Shown here piece after piece: positions 1 to 30,590 of a DNA stretch of 64,000 nucleotides; within the stretch, counting starts at the first letter, position 1; every line of letters begins with the position of its first letter. The stretch is taken from contig NC_085876.1 in assembly GCF_034702125.1 (NCBI RefSeq), forward strand, positions 5,544,364-5,608,363. The letters run 5' to 3'. Both the position numbers and the translations under genes were made by a program. Below the pieces are notes generated by a model. It made no database searches. It worked only from the letters and a program-made list of their open reading frames with translations, and was not told where the DNA came from. This DNA comes from Engraulis encrasicolus (lineage: Eukaryota; Chordata; Actinopteri; Clupeiformes; Engraulidae).

Positions 1-950
1 ATACCTGTCAACCATCCCTAATTTCCCGGGAAACTCCCTAATTTTGACTCATTTCCCGATTTCTCCCCAATTTGAAACTTTTCCCGGAAATATCCCGGAT
101 TTTTCGCATTATCAAAAAACACCGTCGGTCCAGTATTAAGGCCTAGCCTATGGGCCACCTAAGTCACGCCCTCTTCTTCCTGGTTCATGGGGCAGAGGGA
201 GTCAAAAAATAATTACTGGGCTTGAAATGAGTGGTTTTTCGACAACGATCCAAACCTTGGACCTCCACTTATGCACCACAAATCCACCACGACTCGCCTC
301 GTTCACTTCCATTCAATTTTTTGCAACTTTCTGCCCCATGAACCAGGAAGTAGAGGGCGTGACTTAGGTGCCCCCATAGGCTACCCACGGTGACGGCCCT
401 GTCCGACAAGCCACACCCCGTCTTGAAAAGAGAGTCAGAGGGTTTTGCTTGTCAAGCTACCTGCCAGAAGACTGTATGTCAGATGCCACCAAGAATTGAA
501 GTTCCTTGAAAATACGAGCTGTCACCCTCGAGCTCCGTAGCGCTTGTGCGCCCACTCTTTTCCTCAGAAACGGTCAGTTCATACAACGCATAAAACAGCC
601 TCGGAACAACGAATCATGCGATTAACCTAATCACAACCTGTACCAGCACGAAGTTTTGCACGAACAGACAACTTGTGCGACAAAACAACAAGAAGAAACT
701 CATTGCGCTCATTTCATTGTTTTTTTTTTCATTGCATTGTTTCTCCACGCTGTAAAACGTGTGCTGAGGGATTTTAGACAGGATCTGTCATTGCACGCGC
801 GCTGTTGTGAAAAGCAGAGTAGAACGCACCGTCCGATCCGTCTCTGTCATCCCGCTGACTGTCAAAATTTGGCCTTTAGGAAATTTCCCGGATTTTGGCT
901 TAAAATATGGTAATTTTCCCGAATTTTGGGAGCTCAAAGTTGACAGGTAT
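1..950. mobile_element. Non-autonomous DNA element with short terminal inverted repeats
   Basis: The window opens with ATACCTGTCAA and the same word returns inverted as TTGACAGGTAT at 940-950. Both ends are rich in degenerate AATTTCCCGG-type motifs. Inside, about 146-200 and 329-386 form a second inverted repeat (CCTAAGTCACGCCCTC against GAGGGCGTGACTTAGG). No transposase is encoded. The left edge may lie just outside the window. The superfamily is not determined. Confidence 0.5.
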
Positions 951-1815
951 GGTCTAGATGATGACAGCAAGACTGGGTACTAAACTATCTTGAGTCAGTT
1001 TCAAAAAGCTTTTCACTGACACAAGACACAGAACATTCCTCCAGAGATGCCAATTACTTCTACAAACAGTCTGCAAGCAATTAGCTGCGTGTCCAAAATA
1101 AAGAGCACTGGTGATGGGTTGGCGTACGGTAGGCCTACAGCTGTGTGTTTGTTTAAAATGGCACCCTTGATGTCTGCAAATCCCTTCAGGTGACACAGCT
1201 TGTTAGACGGAATGACAAGTGATTGTAGAGCGCTTCCAAATTTGCCAATTTTGCTCGGCCTCACGTTGGCGGCACACTGTATGCAGCAGCATGGCATATG
1301 CTACATGGCATAGTAGCATATGGATTCAACTATGGATTTTATCGGGGGTGCTGTGGCGTAGCCAGCGCGCTAAGACACTGTACCATATGCGGGCAATATA
1401 CAGGGTGATTTCCGGGTGACCTGTCTTCACTATCCTATTTGCCTTAAAGGCATAACCCCCCTCATATCACAAGAGACCAATTAAAACCCAAAGATTAACA
1501 ATGGATTTTATCAAGTGGCTCAGACAAAATAAATTTGCAATCAACAGCCAAAAGATGTGCAAGATTTCAATAAAAATGGAATCAAAATGTTGCCAAAGCA
1601 GTGTTCTACACTGTCGGAATTAAGTTTGCAGAGGGGCTTCACTCCACTCTCCTGGTGCGCTGCCGATGATGACGGTACCAAAGACGATTGATAAGGAAGA
1701 CGTCTATAAAGAGATTCTTCCAGAATCAATACATGACGTGAGGTTCTAAGCTGCCATCACATTGCTGCAAAGCCCCTTTAGGAGTCAAGTAGATGTTCAA
1801 TTCCTGCCAGGGTCA

Positions 1816-16899
<15,084 letters not shown>

Positions 16900-16939
16900 C
16901 GCTGCCACACTCTCTCACAGAGGCCCTGAAGGATGAAAA

Positions 16940-17165
16940 GAGAGACGGAAGAGACAGAGAAGAAGAGAGGGAGGGACCGACGGGGAGGAGGGGAAAGAGG
17001 AATGGAGAGAGAGAAGGAGAAAGGGAGGAAGAGAGAGAGACAGAGGGGAGGATGTGGAGTGGGAAGGACAAAAAATGAAGCAGGGAAGGTTAGAGAGAGG
17101 CAAAGGAAGTGAGGGAGAGAGAGAGAGGGAAATGTGAGAGTAGGAAGGAGGAAAAAAGAGAGGAA
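16940..17165. repeat. Polypurine tract
   Basis: A GAGAGG-rich block upstream of the grina start exon. In transcript sense it is the long pyrimidine tract preceding the acceptor at 16925. Confidence 0.8.
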
Positions 17166-17367
17166 AACAGCCATGGATGAAGATTTAATAACTTACTTTT
17201 TTTTTAAGAATCATTGACGCTATCTTCCATTACATTTGCAACCATCATTTTAACTGCCTGCTCTTGTTCATCGTTGTTGAAGGAGAAGATCTCTCAATCA
17301 TACATTAAGAACCATGTGGCTTTTCTAAACAAGTTCACACAACAAATCCGCCAGCCGAGAGAAACAA

Positions 17368-17491
<124 letters not shown>

Positions 17492-17574
17492 AAACGGAAG
17501 GGTGAACAGAACAGCATGGCAGCAGACCCAAATGCATCTGATGAGTCATAGCTGAGATGTCTGGCCGTGGGGGG

Positions 17575-17827
<253 letters not shown>

Positions 17828-17970
17828 CCCATTTAGCCGTGAAATACTGCTAGATCATTGCTAGTCAGCAACAACAACACAGCTCTGCTTTTCCAAGTGT
17901 ATCAGGGGTCACTGGACCAAGTTCAGCCCTTAGGACCTCTTAGGATAGCTGCACTGGGCGGATAGTACTG

Positions 17971-18152
17971 CCCTACAAAGGCAAAGTGCACTAACTACAT
18001 ATTTACACAAAATTGTGTTTAGGCTAAAAATGGTCACCACCATAAAAATTCTTTATGTCAAATGTGCAATATCCAATCAAACAGCAAAACTTTTAAGGCA
18101 TTTTTCTCCATTTCAATGTTGGCGTAGTTACTGCACTTTGCCTTTGTAGGGC
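17971..18152. mobile_element. MITE, ends GCCCTACAAAGGCAAAGTGC
   Basis: 182 bp with inverted ends GCCCTACAAAGGCAAAGTGC and GCACTTTGCCTTTGTAGGGC. A one-ended copy of the same family lies at about 38388-38420. Confidence 0.75.
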
Positions 18153-19003
18153 TGATATTAGTCCAGGAGGCTGTTTCATAGAAAAGTCCAGATTATAGAT
18201 GCACGTTAAACTACGTCCTCCTTTTCTGTCCAGTTGCTTGTGGCATACAGTAGCCACGGAGGGTCACAAGGCAAATTGAAAAGTGTCGTTCATCCTTGTG
18301 ACTTGATGATTCACCGTAGTCATTCAGGAAACATTCATTGTATGCTTGAAAAATGTATTACTTTCTCTTGCTTTAAAACTGATTATCACAAGGACCGAGC
18401 AGAGCCGAGGACAAGCCCTTGGCAGTACTGGGCTGGAATGAGACTGGGATCTAGCCTGGTGGGATATATAGAAGTCCAGACAAGCAGCAAGAGCAGCACT
18501 CAAGCATGTTGCTTTTCTTCTTCATTCACCTTAGAGGTGGGAAGCAGAAATCACCTGTCTTGTGTCTCAACCAAATATCAGATAAGACCCACCAGACAGA
18601 TTACAATCACAACCCACACCATTTTCACAACCTTGCACAGTGCAGTTACTTATAGATCATGGGGGTCACAACAAGGGAAATTTAAGTCTCATTGATGACT
18701 CACCGAAACCATTTTGGTAATATGTATTTACGACTGTAAAAATAAAATACTTTATCTTGCTTTAACTCATTATCACATCCTTAAATAACAAGTCTTAGGA
18801 GGAGGTTTACTACCATTCTAAATGAAGGCGCAGAGACCAATTGAAGTGAAAGTGGAGAGACAGATGGCGTTTTCCTGTGACATTAATGGATTTAAAACAT
18901 GTCCAACAGCACAGGCAGCAGCCACTGGCACTGCAGTGGCACCTCCAAACCAGCTCTGCCGTTCCAACACAGTACAAATGCAGTTTTCATTCAACAGTTA
19001 GAG

Positions 19004-19239
19004 TAGTCTTTCTCAACAGGGGCTCTACAGCCCCCCAGGGGCCTTGGGGAACCCTAGGCGGTCGTTGAGAAGGATTCAGCTGAGAGGGGGTGGTGCTTAG
19101 CTATCAGTGGGGGACATTAGTCCATTCTCTTTTTAATACTAAGGGGGTGTTGGCAGGCTTATAATGTGGTCAAGGGGGCGTTTGGAGACTTACAATGTGG
19201 TACAGGGGGCGTTTATTCAAAAGCAGTTGAGAACCACTG
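19004..19239. mobile_element. hAT-like MITE remnant
   Basis: The left end TAGTCTTTCTCAAC and right end GTTGAGAACCACTG are inverted copies. The flanking 8-mers AGTTAGAG and ACTTAGAC match at six positions. Confidence 0.6.
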
Positions 19240-20164
19240 ACTTAGACGGTACTCTGGCACCAACATACCCTATGAGATGTTAAATGGACTCTCTAAGTGT
19301 TGAATTATCACTGAAACATATACTGTGAGCCGGCTAATCAGCCAACGGGGGAGGGCGGGAGGCGTGCAGGTGAACATCAACAGTCCACCACTCCCATCAA
19401 AAATCTTTTTCCAAAGTCATTAAATATACATTAACAATCTGATAAAATAGGACGTGATTTTCAAATTTCAATGGCGTTCACCCCTCCCTCGGCTCTCCCT
19501 CCCACGTGTCTCTGGTCGGCAGTTTCAGATCCTCTGTACGAATGAAATTAGTATGAGGAGATGGTAAAACCAGGGTAGGTATTTCCTATAGCCATAACAC
19601 ATGGATTTATACATCATGTCCAAAACCACAAGGCAAGGGGCACTGACACTTGCCGTGTTTCCAAAACCACGACGCAAGAGTCACTTTTTAAGTGCTTGTA
19701 TTGTGTCCAATACCCAGGCAAGCCAACAGGGAGGACAAAGGGGTCAGTCGTCCCGGGCCAAGGGAGAGAGGGGGCCCCGAATTGTGTTCTCATTACATTG
19801 TATGTATTGGATGGGGGGGCTTTTGAATTACTTTTTCCAAAATCTGTGAGCAGCCTTGCCAATACCACAAGGCAAGGGGGCACATTTACAGTGTCTGCCA
19901 TATGAGCTGATAACTGGATGCTAATTGGAGGTTGCGTGTCGTAAATGACTTAAGAGGATTACATGTAAGGAGCATGGCACTGGGGAAGTACCGTGCTGTA
20001 CAGCCAAACACACACAGTGCCCTATAACTTAGTTTCTAATTTCATCTTTTTATTTAAAGGAAACCAGAAATGACTGGATATCGTCAAACCAGATCACACT
20101 TCAGGGGATGCATGGCACTGTAGAATTGCCAGCAAGGGAAGCGACCTAGACACCAGACCCCCAT

Positions 20165-20220
20165 TTGTTGAATAATAATGATAATAATGATAATAATAAT
20201 AATACTAATAATGATATGCC
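20165..20220. repeat. (AAT)n / (ATG) trinucleotide-like tract
   Basis: Imperfect AATAATGAT repeats. Confidence 0.8.
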
Positions 20221-20809
20221 ACTTTCTCATACCCAGGCTTACCACAACTTGATGACATATCCCCATACAGCACCGTAACAAGGTTTTTTACAGGCTTACT
20301 AAAACGGGCAATGCATTTAGGATGTTTTTGGTCAGTCTTTCAATCATTTCTGCTCAATCATTTAAGGTTTCTGCTTCTTTTTTTTGTCCTGCTCGGCAAC
20401 AAGCAATCAGCAAGAGAACATTCTTTTACGACTCACGAGAGCCTTTTGGTTCCCATGGCAACTAGGTCTCCTTTGACAAACCATCACTACTGGAGTCAGT
20501 GGTTGTCATGGAGGTCTATTTGGTTACAACAGCATGCAGAATTCACTAAGGCTTCACGTTTCAGGTGGCTATTTGATGTGAAGCGTTACTTAATACAGAT
20601 CAACTCTATTCACACATCACAGATGTTTGGTGGTACAACCGTGTTTGTGGAAATGACAGGTTTAATCTTAAACGAAGGTAATGATGATGAGTAATCATGT
20701 TAAAATCTGTCAGGTCCCAAACTGTCCTGAAATTACACACTTAAGTTACATTAAACTTAGCTGACAGTTCTATACAGCTATTTTACCGGGTAGGCCTATT
20801 GGTTGGAAC

Positions 20810-20955
20810 CTGGTGCAATGTGGGGTTAGGTGCCTTGCTCAAGGGCACTTTAGCCATTGATCGAGGAGGTGTAGGGAGAGGTCATGTGGGATTTGGACCT
20901 ACAACCCCCAGATTGGATGACCAACAAACAGCCACTAGGCCATGGCTGCCCCACA
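20810..20955. repeat. Dispersed fish repeat with GCCTTGCTCAAGGGCACTT core
   Basis: A core GTTAGGTGCCTTGCTCAAGG with GAGGTGTAGGGAGAG after it. A sister copy is at about 5270-5360 (GTTAGGAGCCTTGCTCAAGG). A related left half lies at 54365-54485. Confidence 0.6.
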
Positions 20956-21450
20956 GAAGGACATATGATATGGTGATAGGTGGGTGATGACACAGAAGGA
21001 CTGAATGGAGATTATGTCAACATTATGTCAATTATGTAACAGTCAACATTTCTGGAGAGCCTGCTCTTTAACAGGGTAGATACTGCGGCACAAAAGGCCA
21101 GAGTCCTAGGCTGACAATCCCTAGCGTCTGCGCTTTCTTTCCTGTTCCCCTATCCGTACTGACTTTTCACTCTGACTATTATATACTGTATCTATTGTAG
21201 TCGGAATTTTTAGATCGGTTTCATTTTTTTTGCTTTATCATTTTCCTTTTTAGATGCTTTTTTCCTTCCCATTGTTATGTTTGATGGGGTGGGGCGGGGG
21301 GACAAAAAGTAAACTAGTTCTAAACATGGCAATGCCTGCCACTGGCCAAGCCATCACACTCTTATAATCACAGCTCTAAGTAATGTTAAATGTTAAATAG
21401 ACTTCATCAAACCTGCTCAAAGCAGTGTGTCTGGAATGTGGTCCAAGAAA

Positions 21451-21581
<131 letters not shown>

Positions 21582-21956
21582 TTCCTGCAGTTCTCCAATT
21601 TCTCAAATAACTACTCCCATGATAAACAGTTAGGATCATCTCCTAAGGTGTATTGACTTAACACCTGCCAACTCAAACACATATGGTCCCATTTCATTCC
21701 CTCTGCATCATCTTGTAAGTACACATTTGCTCCGGTCTCCCCCATCTCCTTCTACAAACACGATCCCAGCACTAACCTCCAGGCTGACACTATTGGTGCT
21801 TACTGCCATCTAGTCCCATTTGCTCACTCTCACTCTGTCTATCCCTTACTAGCCTATATGTATACTGTATCTCTAAATATACAGTATATACACAGCATAT
21901 CTCACTCTCCCTGCCATTCTCTCTGCCCCTTCCTCGCCCCTACCTCCCTCTCAAAC

Positions 21957-22077
<121 letters not shown>

Positions 22078-22185
22078 TTGAATAACAGTAGAATTATGCA
22101 ACTCTGTTCCATTTCCACTGGCCAGCCAATCCCCTAAGCCCTCATCCTATTTGTGCTTCCCTTAAGGAGACTATCTCAAAAACAA

Positions 22186-22188
<3 letters not shown>

Positions 22189-22237
<49 letters not shown>

Positions 22238-22267
22238 GCACGCACACACACACACACACACACACAC
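22189..22267. repeat. (CA)n microsatellite interrupted by CGTGCGCACGCACG
   Basis: Two CA tracts separated by alternating purine-pyrimidine sequence. The whole stretch is prone to Z-DNA. Confidence 0.95.
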
Positions 22268-23242
22268 GGAAATGAATGAATGCATGAATGACTACAGTAT
22301 TTACTTTGTAGCATGACTATGGGAAAAAACATATGAACAGAAAAACAGAGGAATGACATCATAGCCAATGGGGAGATACTACATAGTAAGTAGTAAGAAT
22401 AACAGTGTTATTTTAACTGTTTGTCTGTATTAAAACAAATTACACTGCACTCACGATTAAAAGCTGAAATTGAAAAACAAAAAAACAAAAAACAGCGAAA
22501 GAAAAATGTCTGCACACTTAAATCCTTTTCTTTTGTTCTTTGAATGAAGTAAAAAAATAATTTAAGCCTGCAGGTACATCTCTCTTTCACAACTCCTAAA
22601 TAGTTGAAATCAACTCCATCCAAAAATGTGTTCTCCTCTTTGATTCAACATTTTATAATGATCAACATCTGGATGATCAACATCATCAATCTGGAATTTG
22701 AAACAATATCAATCACTTGTGGCACACTAGTGGGGGGGGGTGGGGGGGGGTAATCGTCCTGTTGTAGAGTTGAAATTACGCTGGTCCTCTGAAAGATTTC
22801 ACACACCACTGTTGGAGCAATTTGACTCTCCACAGTGTTGTAAATACTCTCTCTGGAGTTATATAAGTTTACTATGTAATACCAACTTTTTTTTAGCTGT
22901 GTGCAAACCGTAGAGTACATGTCTATTGGGGGGTGGGGGGATAGCCTGGGAGTGGCAGATATGATGTTAACCAACCCGTAGACCACGTTGTGTGCAAAGA
23001 CTACGTGGGCCGTGTATAGACTCATGTGCACAAGATTTTTTTTTCCTTTTTCCATCCTTTTGGCTGGCTACTAGCGCCAGTTATAGACAACTACGTCACT
23101 GGTCACTAGGTTATCAACCTGTGCTGTCGTCTAGGCCTGCTCACTAAGCGCCACTCCTGTCAGTCTAACAGAAAACAAGTGCAAGGTAGGACACAAATGG
23201 CATAAAGCATCCGTTTCAGAAAATGAAAGTTCCAATCAGTCA

Positions 23243-23357
<115 letters not shown>

Positions 23358-25262
23358 ATGTGACATAAACAAGTGAAACAAGTTATACAGCTATTGGTAT
23401 GATACAGATTTATCACACGTTGTTGTTCTTTCGTTTCACTGGTTTTCGTTTTAGACTTCAAGACCCACATCCTTCCTCTGCAGTCAGTGAGAGACTCTTG
23501 GAGGTCAACTAGAAGTTTGTCGAGATCATGGGAACCTGGAGGGGGTTGGCTCAGGTATTGCAATGATCTTGTCTGTCTATCCATCTGTCTACGTCTGGCT
23601 ACGTCTGTCTGTCTGTCTATCCATCCATCTGTCCGCCTGTCCGTAATATTTTTCATAAGTTATGCAGATCAAAAGCCTGTCAAGACTCAGGCTAAAGCCA
23701 TGCTACTGCAGACGTCTCTTTTTCCTGGAAGTCACGAGGCCCATTGATACCATCAGCCACTGCATGTGTACACAACAAACACACACTAACCACACACCAC
23801 ACACACTCATGTACACACACTTGCTCCCCCTGCTGCTGCTGCTGACCTATAACAGAATCAATACTAATCAGGTTATTTTAAACTGGTTTACATGGAACAC
23901 AGTCAGAGAAGCATTGGGTTCTATTCTACAATCTATGATCGGGCAGCAGGGAGGAAGAGGGGAACTCACTCCACAGTTCTAGGGCCCGATGAAATCCAGT
24001 TCTTTTTTTCAAATTATTTTGGGTTTTTTCCTTCCAGATTTAGTTTTTTTGCCATTTCGGACTTTTGGAATTTCAAACTGCACCCACAGTGTAAAAAGTC
24101 AAGAGCAGACAGGAATTTTTTTTGGTTTTGTTTTTCAATATTAGCTCTTGACCAAACATAGCCATACAGAATACGCAGAGATAAATGATAAGTAATGAAA
24201 ATGTATAGTTGAAAACCAGACGTTATCAGGGGGACATGTTGTCGCTCAACATGTCCAGGCCAGCCAATAGAATGCATGATGTGACAGGATAACACCGGAG
24301 TCAAAGTTCTCCAGATCACACACTAACCAAGTTTGCTTTTCAGGCAATCTGGGGAACTATATCAGAATGACCCCTGCCACTCTGTCATCAATCAGTAGAC
24401 ACAGGGTAACGATTGGTGACGTATTCAAGTGAACAGGTGAAGAATCACACAGTGACATAGACCTTGTTCAGTACATCTCAAGTGAACAAGTATTTTGCTT
24501 TCAGCCACACCAAGTCATAAAAAAGTAAAACACAGACAAAAATGCATGTCAATTTAACATCTTCTGGATTGTATTTGGTCCCAGAGAACTCTCTGCCTTG
24601 AGTTAACTTGCAGCAGTGTGTTACATAACTTACTTAGTTGCTTGTTGATTGTTGACCCATGACTCATAGCTAACCCCCAATTCTTTTATGCAGAAGTTTT
24701 TTCTTTTTTAAATCACAAATGTAATACTTCCTGCCATCTAATGAAGCTGTGATATAGTACAGCCGGTGTACCAAAATACCAATACAAGCACAGAAAGGAC
24801 TACATAAAAGCAGTGGTGCATTATAGAAAAGGGGCAAGATAAGCATAAACACTGATAAGCATGAACATTGAAAATAAGTGTGACCATTTTAAGCTGTCCT
24901 CGCGTTATATTTAACATAACGTCAACTCTGGAGAACATCAGCACAATCATACTGTATATGTCCGCAAAACCCATCATTTTAGAAGCTGTCCATACCAAGC
25001 ACAATACTCAATAACATTTAGACTGTCTGATGACAGAGGCAGCTCAGTAAACTGTCATTATATTATCTAGGTTATTTCCACGAATTGCCATTGGTGCCTG
25101 CGATGTTTAAGCCAGAGGGAGGACAGGTGGGTCTGGAAAACACTAGTGACCCACGTGTTGACCTTTCCCTTTCAGCTGGGGATGTTTGTGGCAGTGGGAG
25201 CGTGCTGTTGCATTCCTGCCATGTTAGCTGCTAGCCCCGGACTAGAGCATATCTACAAGCAT

Positions 25263-25676
<414 letters not shown>

Positions 25677-25868
25677 ATTCACACACAGTCCTGGTCTCTC
25701 TGCGGATGGGAAATGGCTAAACCTGCTGATGCTGTGGCTGTACCCGATGGTTATCGAGGGGCCAGCGGACTAGACAATACTTTTGAAAACACAGCTTTAC
25801 GTGAACACACACACACGCCCGCGCGCACATGCACATACACAGCCACGCACGAGCAGAAAGAGAAGAGA

Positions 25869-25872
<4 letters not shown>

Positions 25873-25934
<62 letters not shown>

Positions 25935-25940
25935 GAGAGT
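25873..25940. repeat. (GA)n microsatellite
   Basis: Followed at about 25990-26050 by a (CTCTC)n pyrimidine block and at 26142-26175 by (CT)n. Confidence 0.95.
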
Positions 25941-26136
25941 CCATCAGCAAAGAATGGGCCAGTGCAGTGCAGCTGGCTCAGGCTGATGTTTCCTCCTTTC
26001 CTCTCCTCTCCTCTCCTCTCCTCTCCCCCTCTCTCCCCCCTCCTCTCCTCTCCACTGACTAGGGGACACAGGAAACAGCAGAGGGACAGAGAGACTTTAC
26101 TGGCAACACAAACTGCCTGCTGTCAGCATGTGCTAG

Positions 26137-26177
<41 letters not shown>

Positions 26178-27235
26178 TGCAGAATGGCCAATGGAGAAAA
26201 ATAAACATGCCAATATCCTCTATTCATCCATGCAGTTTCAGACAGGCATGCACTTCCGCACACACCCACGTATGCAAAGGTGTAGGTTTGGCTTGAAAAG
26301 TCGTGGGTACATTTAAATGGCTAATTGTCTCGGAATGGTATTTTTGTTTTTTCTCAAAAGTGGTATAGACATATCCCCACCATCTACACCTTAAATTATG
26401 CCCATGCACATACGACACACATACACGTGTACTACACATGCACTTACACACACACACGTCATCCGATGAGGATAAATGAATAAAATAAAAGAAGCCCCGG
26501 TGCCCATGACACATATCTGACAGGTAAGCACTGCAGGCAGCTCGGCCAGAAACTGGGTCAAAGTTACGCAAACCCTCTGACTCAGTCAGACACAACATCA
26601 CAGAGCCACAGGGAGGAAAATGTTACTATTACAAAACAAAACCAACACATGAAAACCAGCTATAGAATAAAGACCAAGGGAATTGAGCAGTATGTCAGTC
26701 AGTGAGTGAGCGAATGGAGGGAGAGTGAAAGAGAGATAGAGAGATGAAGAGAGAAAGAGGTTACATGAATTAATACAAAATAGAAAAAGGTCAAGGATTA
26801 AAAAGACACACACACACTACCTTCCTCACACACATAGTCACATGGGCGTGCGCGCACACGCACGCACACACACAAAAATTCACACGGAGGAGTTAGGGAG
26901 CGAGAGGCAGAGGGAGGGAGGTGTTGTCCGGGCAATTGGCGATGAAGTGAGAGAAATCCTCTTAAGGTAGCCGCTAAAGCCACTGACACCATCGCCAATC
27001 AGCCAACACAGGACCGGGTCGGTAGACGGACACCTGCAGTCATGGACAGCAGAAAAAATCCAATACAGTAGCATAGACTAAAAGGCTGATTTGCGGTTTT
27101 CCTTATCCTACGGACACGCAAGGATCCTTGCAGAGTTGCACAGGGCTCTTGTGTATGCCCGACAGACAGAAAAAACATCATGGCAGCCACTTGGTTGATT
27201 AAGTAATCATATTATATATATAGATTATATATAGG

Positions 27236-27290
27236 AGTTCCCAACCTATTCATGGCCCACAGTTTCAGAATCACTGCATTGTTTCAGTGT
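27236..27290. mobile_element. Very short hAT-like remnant
   Basis: GAGTTCCCAACC and CAGTTTCAGAATCACTGCA face each other with almost no interior, as in internally deleted hAT MITEs. Confidence 0.3.
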
Positions 27291-30200
27291 AGTATCTCCA
27301 AGTAAATGGAGACTCGTAAAATGGGCAATTTTCCCTTCCCTTACCAACCTACCATTCCCTTCACCTATCTCAAGTGTTTCACCTCCAAAAAGTTTAGCTC
27401 AAGTTGTAATCCGTTTTGTGTGAAGATAAAATAGCTTATTTGCAATGCAATAAGAATGATGGCAACATAATACGGACGCATGTTTAAACCATGTAGTATG
27501 CTTGTGTCGTTCATGCTGTTATGACCAAATTGTAAGGCATTAGTAAAGTATTGGACAGTAGTAATAGTAGGCCTAGTAGTAGTGCTGTAATGTACTGGTT
27601 ACCTGTGTGTTTTTTCCTCTCTTAGGGGATTTGTGATCGTACTCGAGCCCTATCTTTTCAACACAGCACTGAGCACACTAAGGCTGTTTCATTTCACCTT
27701 TCACCATCCCATCCTCACTCCGATTCTATAGAGGCAGTTTGAGTGGATTTTAAGCACTTCCCCCTCGCACTCCAAAGAATTCGGGACATGCGACACAATA
27801 AACGTCGCCCATCATGGGCTGCAAGTGATGCTGTGTTGTGACAATGCCTTGGAGCAGCGGTGATGGAAAGTGAGCTGAAGACGTGAGGTAATGGAGCAGA
27901 ATATCATCGCTGCCTGTTTCCGTCTCGTCTGGAGCGGAGCAGGACGACCCCTGGAGCTGCCATGAAGCTCCCACCGAAGAGACTAATACATTGTAAAATA
28001 CAGTGTTACTTCAACACTCTGGGACCAAATACACTCTAGAAGATGTTACCGACTCTCTTAGTGTTGAAATAACACAGAATAATAAAAAAAAAAAACTATA
28101 TTGAGTCTCTGCAACCATCACCGGCCACCGCAGCCATTGAGCCAGAGCACCAAGCCAGGGATGAGAGCATTCCAACGTGGCCCCTAGCCACAGACAACAA
28201 ACTCACAAAGGCCAGTAACGGCAACAACAGGCTGAAGGACCGCTATAACATCTAGGCAGCACAACCTAGACCTACCCACCAGACACATATCCTGTTCCCA
28301 TGTACTAGTTAGGTTGCACTGCAGCTTTACAGGTAGAATGTCAACATTAGCAAAAAACAACTAGCCTACTGCTCTAGTATTACACAGACAGGAAGGGACA
28401 CCTGAATCAATGTTTCAATGACGTAATCAAAAACTGTTGAGGGCATAATCTATAATGTGTTTTGTCAGCTGAACTATTTTTCTTTTTAAAATGATACATC
28501 TCAAAAGAAGACCTAATACTTACATGTCAAGACCTACTAATGTCAAGTTATGCTGCCTCACGGTTGTAGCAGCTCAGCTCTCTGGCTTGTAAACAAACAT
28601 GCCCTGCAAAGGCAATATTTTACTACACTGACAGAGAAACTGTTACAACAGTATTGCAACATTCAACAGTAATGATCATTGACTTGTTAGCAGCTACACA
28701 ACAAAATCTTACTTAAGTAATCATAAATCATTAAAGGTCATAGGCCTACATATGTCACCTGAGATGAATAAAGACGTATCCTGAATTAGAATATGGCAAC
28801 AGTAAAGCCAAACCAGAGGCTTGACACGCACACACACAACTTGATCTAGAAAACAACCAAACTATTGTTTATGTTTTGATCTTGGGTTATAGTTTGACAG
28901 TTCAGCTTTTTAAGACTGATGTGCATTATGCTAGTTGGCATCCATTACGAAAACAGAAAATGAAACCAGCATAATCTGCATTTATCTGTATAATCTGTGT
29001 TGCATATCAAACATACAGTAAATTTGGCCATTTCAGGAACAGATCTTGGTCCAAAAAGTCCAAATTCCAAAAACACAAAAAAACCTATAACCCATGCCTT
29101 CTATGGACTGTGAAAGTGTGAGTCATGAAGTCTCTGTAACTTCAACTAATTGAACTGCCAACTAATTACTGAACACCAGGCAGGAGGCTATAGTAGCAGG
29201 TGTCTCATATTTCTCTGAAAAAATGTTAAAGATCAAATTCCACTAAAATCAGTTTTCCTCACTCCTTATGAAAAATGGAGGGTCACCCCTAGTTACATAG
29301 ACATGCCGTTACATAGACATGCTGTTATATAGACATGCCCCTAGTTACATAGTCACCCTCACAGGCTGCGTACTTTTGACATTTTACATTGTGGACATTT
29401 TACATTATGTACAATTTCCATAAACAGAGCAGAGCCAGGAGCGAATCAGGAAGAGCCTATAGACTTTACATCACTTCGAAGGTATTGCCCACTTGGGTTT
29501 ACGCCTGCCCATAGATGGGCTGTTTTTCAAAAAACATGTTGAGTAATTTTTTTTCCACAAGTTTTCAAAACAAGTGCCGGCTGGTGGCACGAAACCAATG
29601 CATAATGCATTCAATAATAATAGTGAACACAGCCATGTTGGTGAAATAACGATGCAAGTAGATCTTTAACTTTTTGGAAAACATGATTTCTAGAAGTCAA
29701 CTCAGTAAACAGATACAGAAACGTGTAGACATGGCTTGACATAAATGTTTTGCTCATCGGCCTCTGTGGCCAGTGGCTTCCATGTGTCAGTAGACATTCG
29801 GCCTTTCTAGCCAATCTGCTCACAATTAGACCTATCTTTTTAACATGATACCTTGTGCTGAAGCTCAGAAGATGACGTGCCGATTCAGGAAGATAATTAC
29901 AATTGTAACTTCTTACAAAAAAATAAATCCGACAAATATAAGCTGAATGTGCTATTTGAGTGCTACCATGATATGTCACACCCAAAAGTAAGCTACAGTA
30001 GGCCTACATATCAGAGTGGCAGGCCCACTGATTATCATCGTTGTTTACCAATTAGCAGCACTGTCGTGAGGGAAGCACCTATTCTCCTGAAACACCTTCG
30101 CTAGCTCCATGGCCCCACACGGACCTGAAGGAATTAATCACATGTCATGTATGACTGGCACAGTGTCTATAAATACAAACTCTGTGTTCTTGCTCTCTTT

Positions 30201-30440
30201 GTCAGTCTGCTCGCTCTCGCTCTCTCTCTCTGTTCACCTGCTTGCCCTGCACTACACATTTCAGCCCAGATTTGGGTCAGTGAGATCAGTGGGCCAGGCC
30301 AAATGAGAGGAGCTGGCACTGGGCACATGATAGGCTACCAAACAACCTAACCTTAATCCCTGTCAACTGCTTTTACTTTACTGGTGAGTCACAGTGAGCG
30401 AGTAAGTGACATAACCTCTTGCCTCCACTAAACCTACACT
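27290..30440. other. Unique intronic sequence, no gene recognised
   Basis: Contains a TACATAGACATGC tandem of about 17 bp near 29285-29350 and an A-run near 28083. No exon with good splice sites and a recognisable product was found. Confidence 0.4.
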
Positions 30441-30499
30441 CTCTGTTTTTTCTCTCTCTCTCTCTCTCTCTCTCTGCCCATGTATGTCAGTGAAGTTTA

Positions 30500-30590
30500 C
30501 AAAGCAAAATGATGAAGGGCATGCTGCCCAAAACGTCACATTAAAATAAGAGAAACGGGAGCCTTGGTGTGCGGAGTTTATTTTCATTTT
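30500..30590. repeat. Fragment of the GATGAAGGGC...AAAACGTCA repeat family
   Basis: GATGAAGGGCATGCTGCCCA followed by AAACGTCAC resembles the loop-proximal part of the 5406-5710 foldback and a piece at about 50690. It then reads GAGCCTTGGTGTGCGGAG, like the foldback tip. Confidence 0.4.

Noticed and set aside
18234..18695. 153-codon plus-strand frame
   Set aside because: No recognisable domain, no splice or promoter signals, opposite to grina transcription; length is within chance for intronic sequence.
20311..20694. 127-codon plus-strand frame with a hydrophobic N-terminal stretch
   Set aside because: I considered a small membrane protein, but there is no family resemblance and no supporting context.
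22729..22751. G-quadruplex regulatory element (two runs of about nine G)
   Set aside because: Only two G-runs plus flanking; no link to a promoter or exon, so I give it no function.
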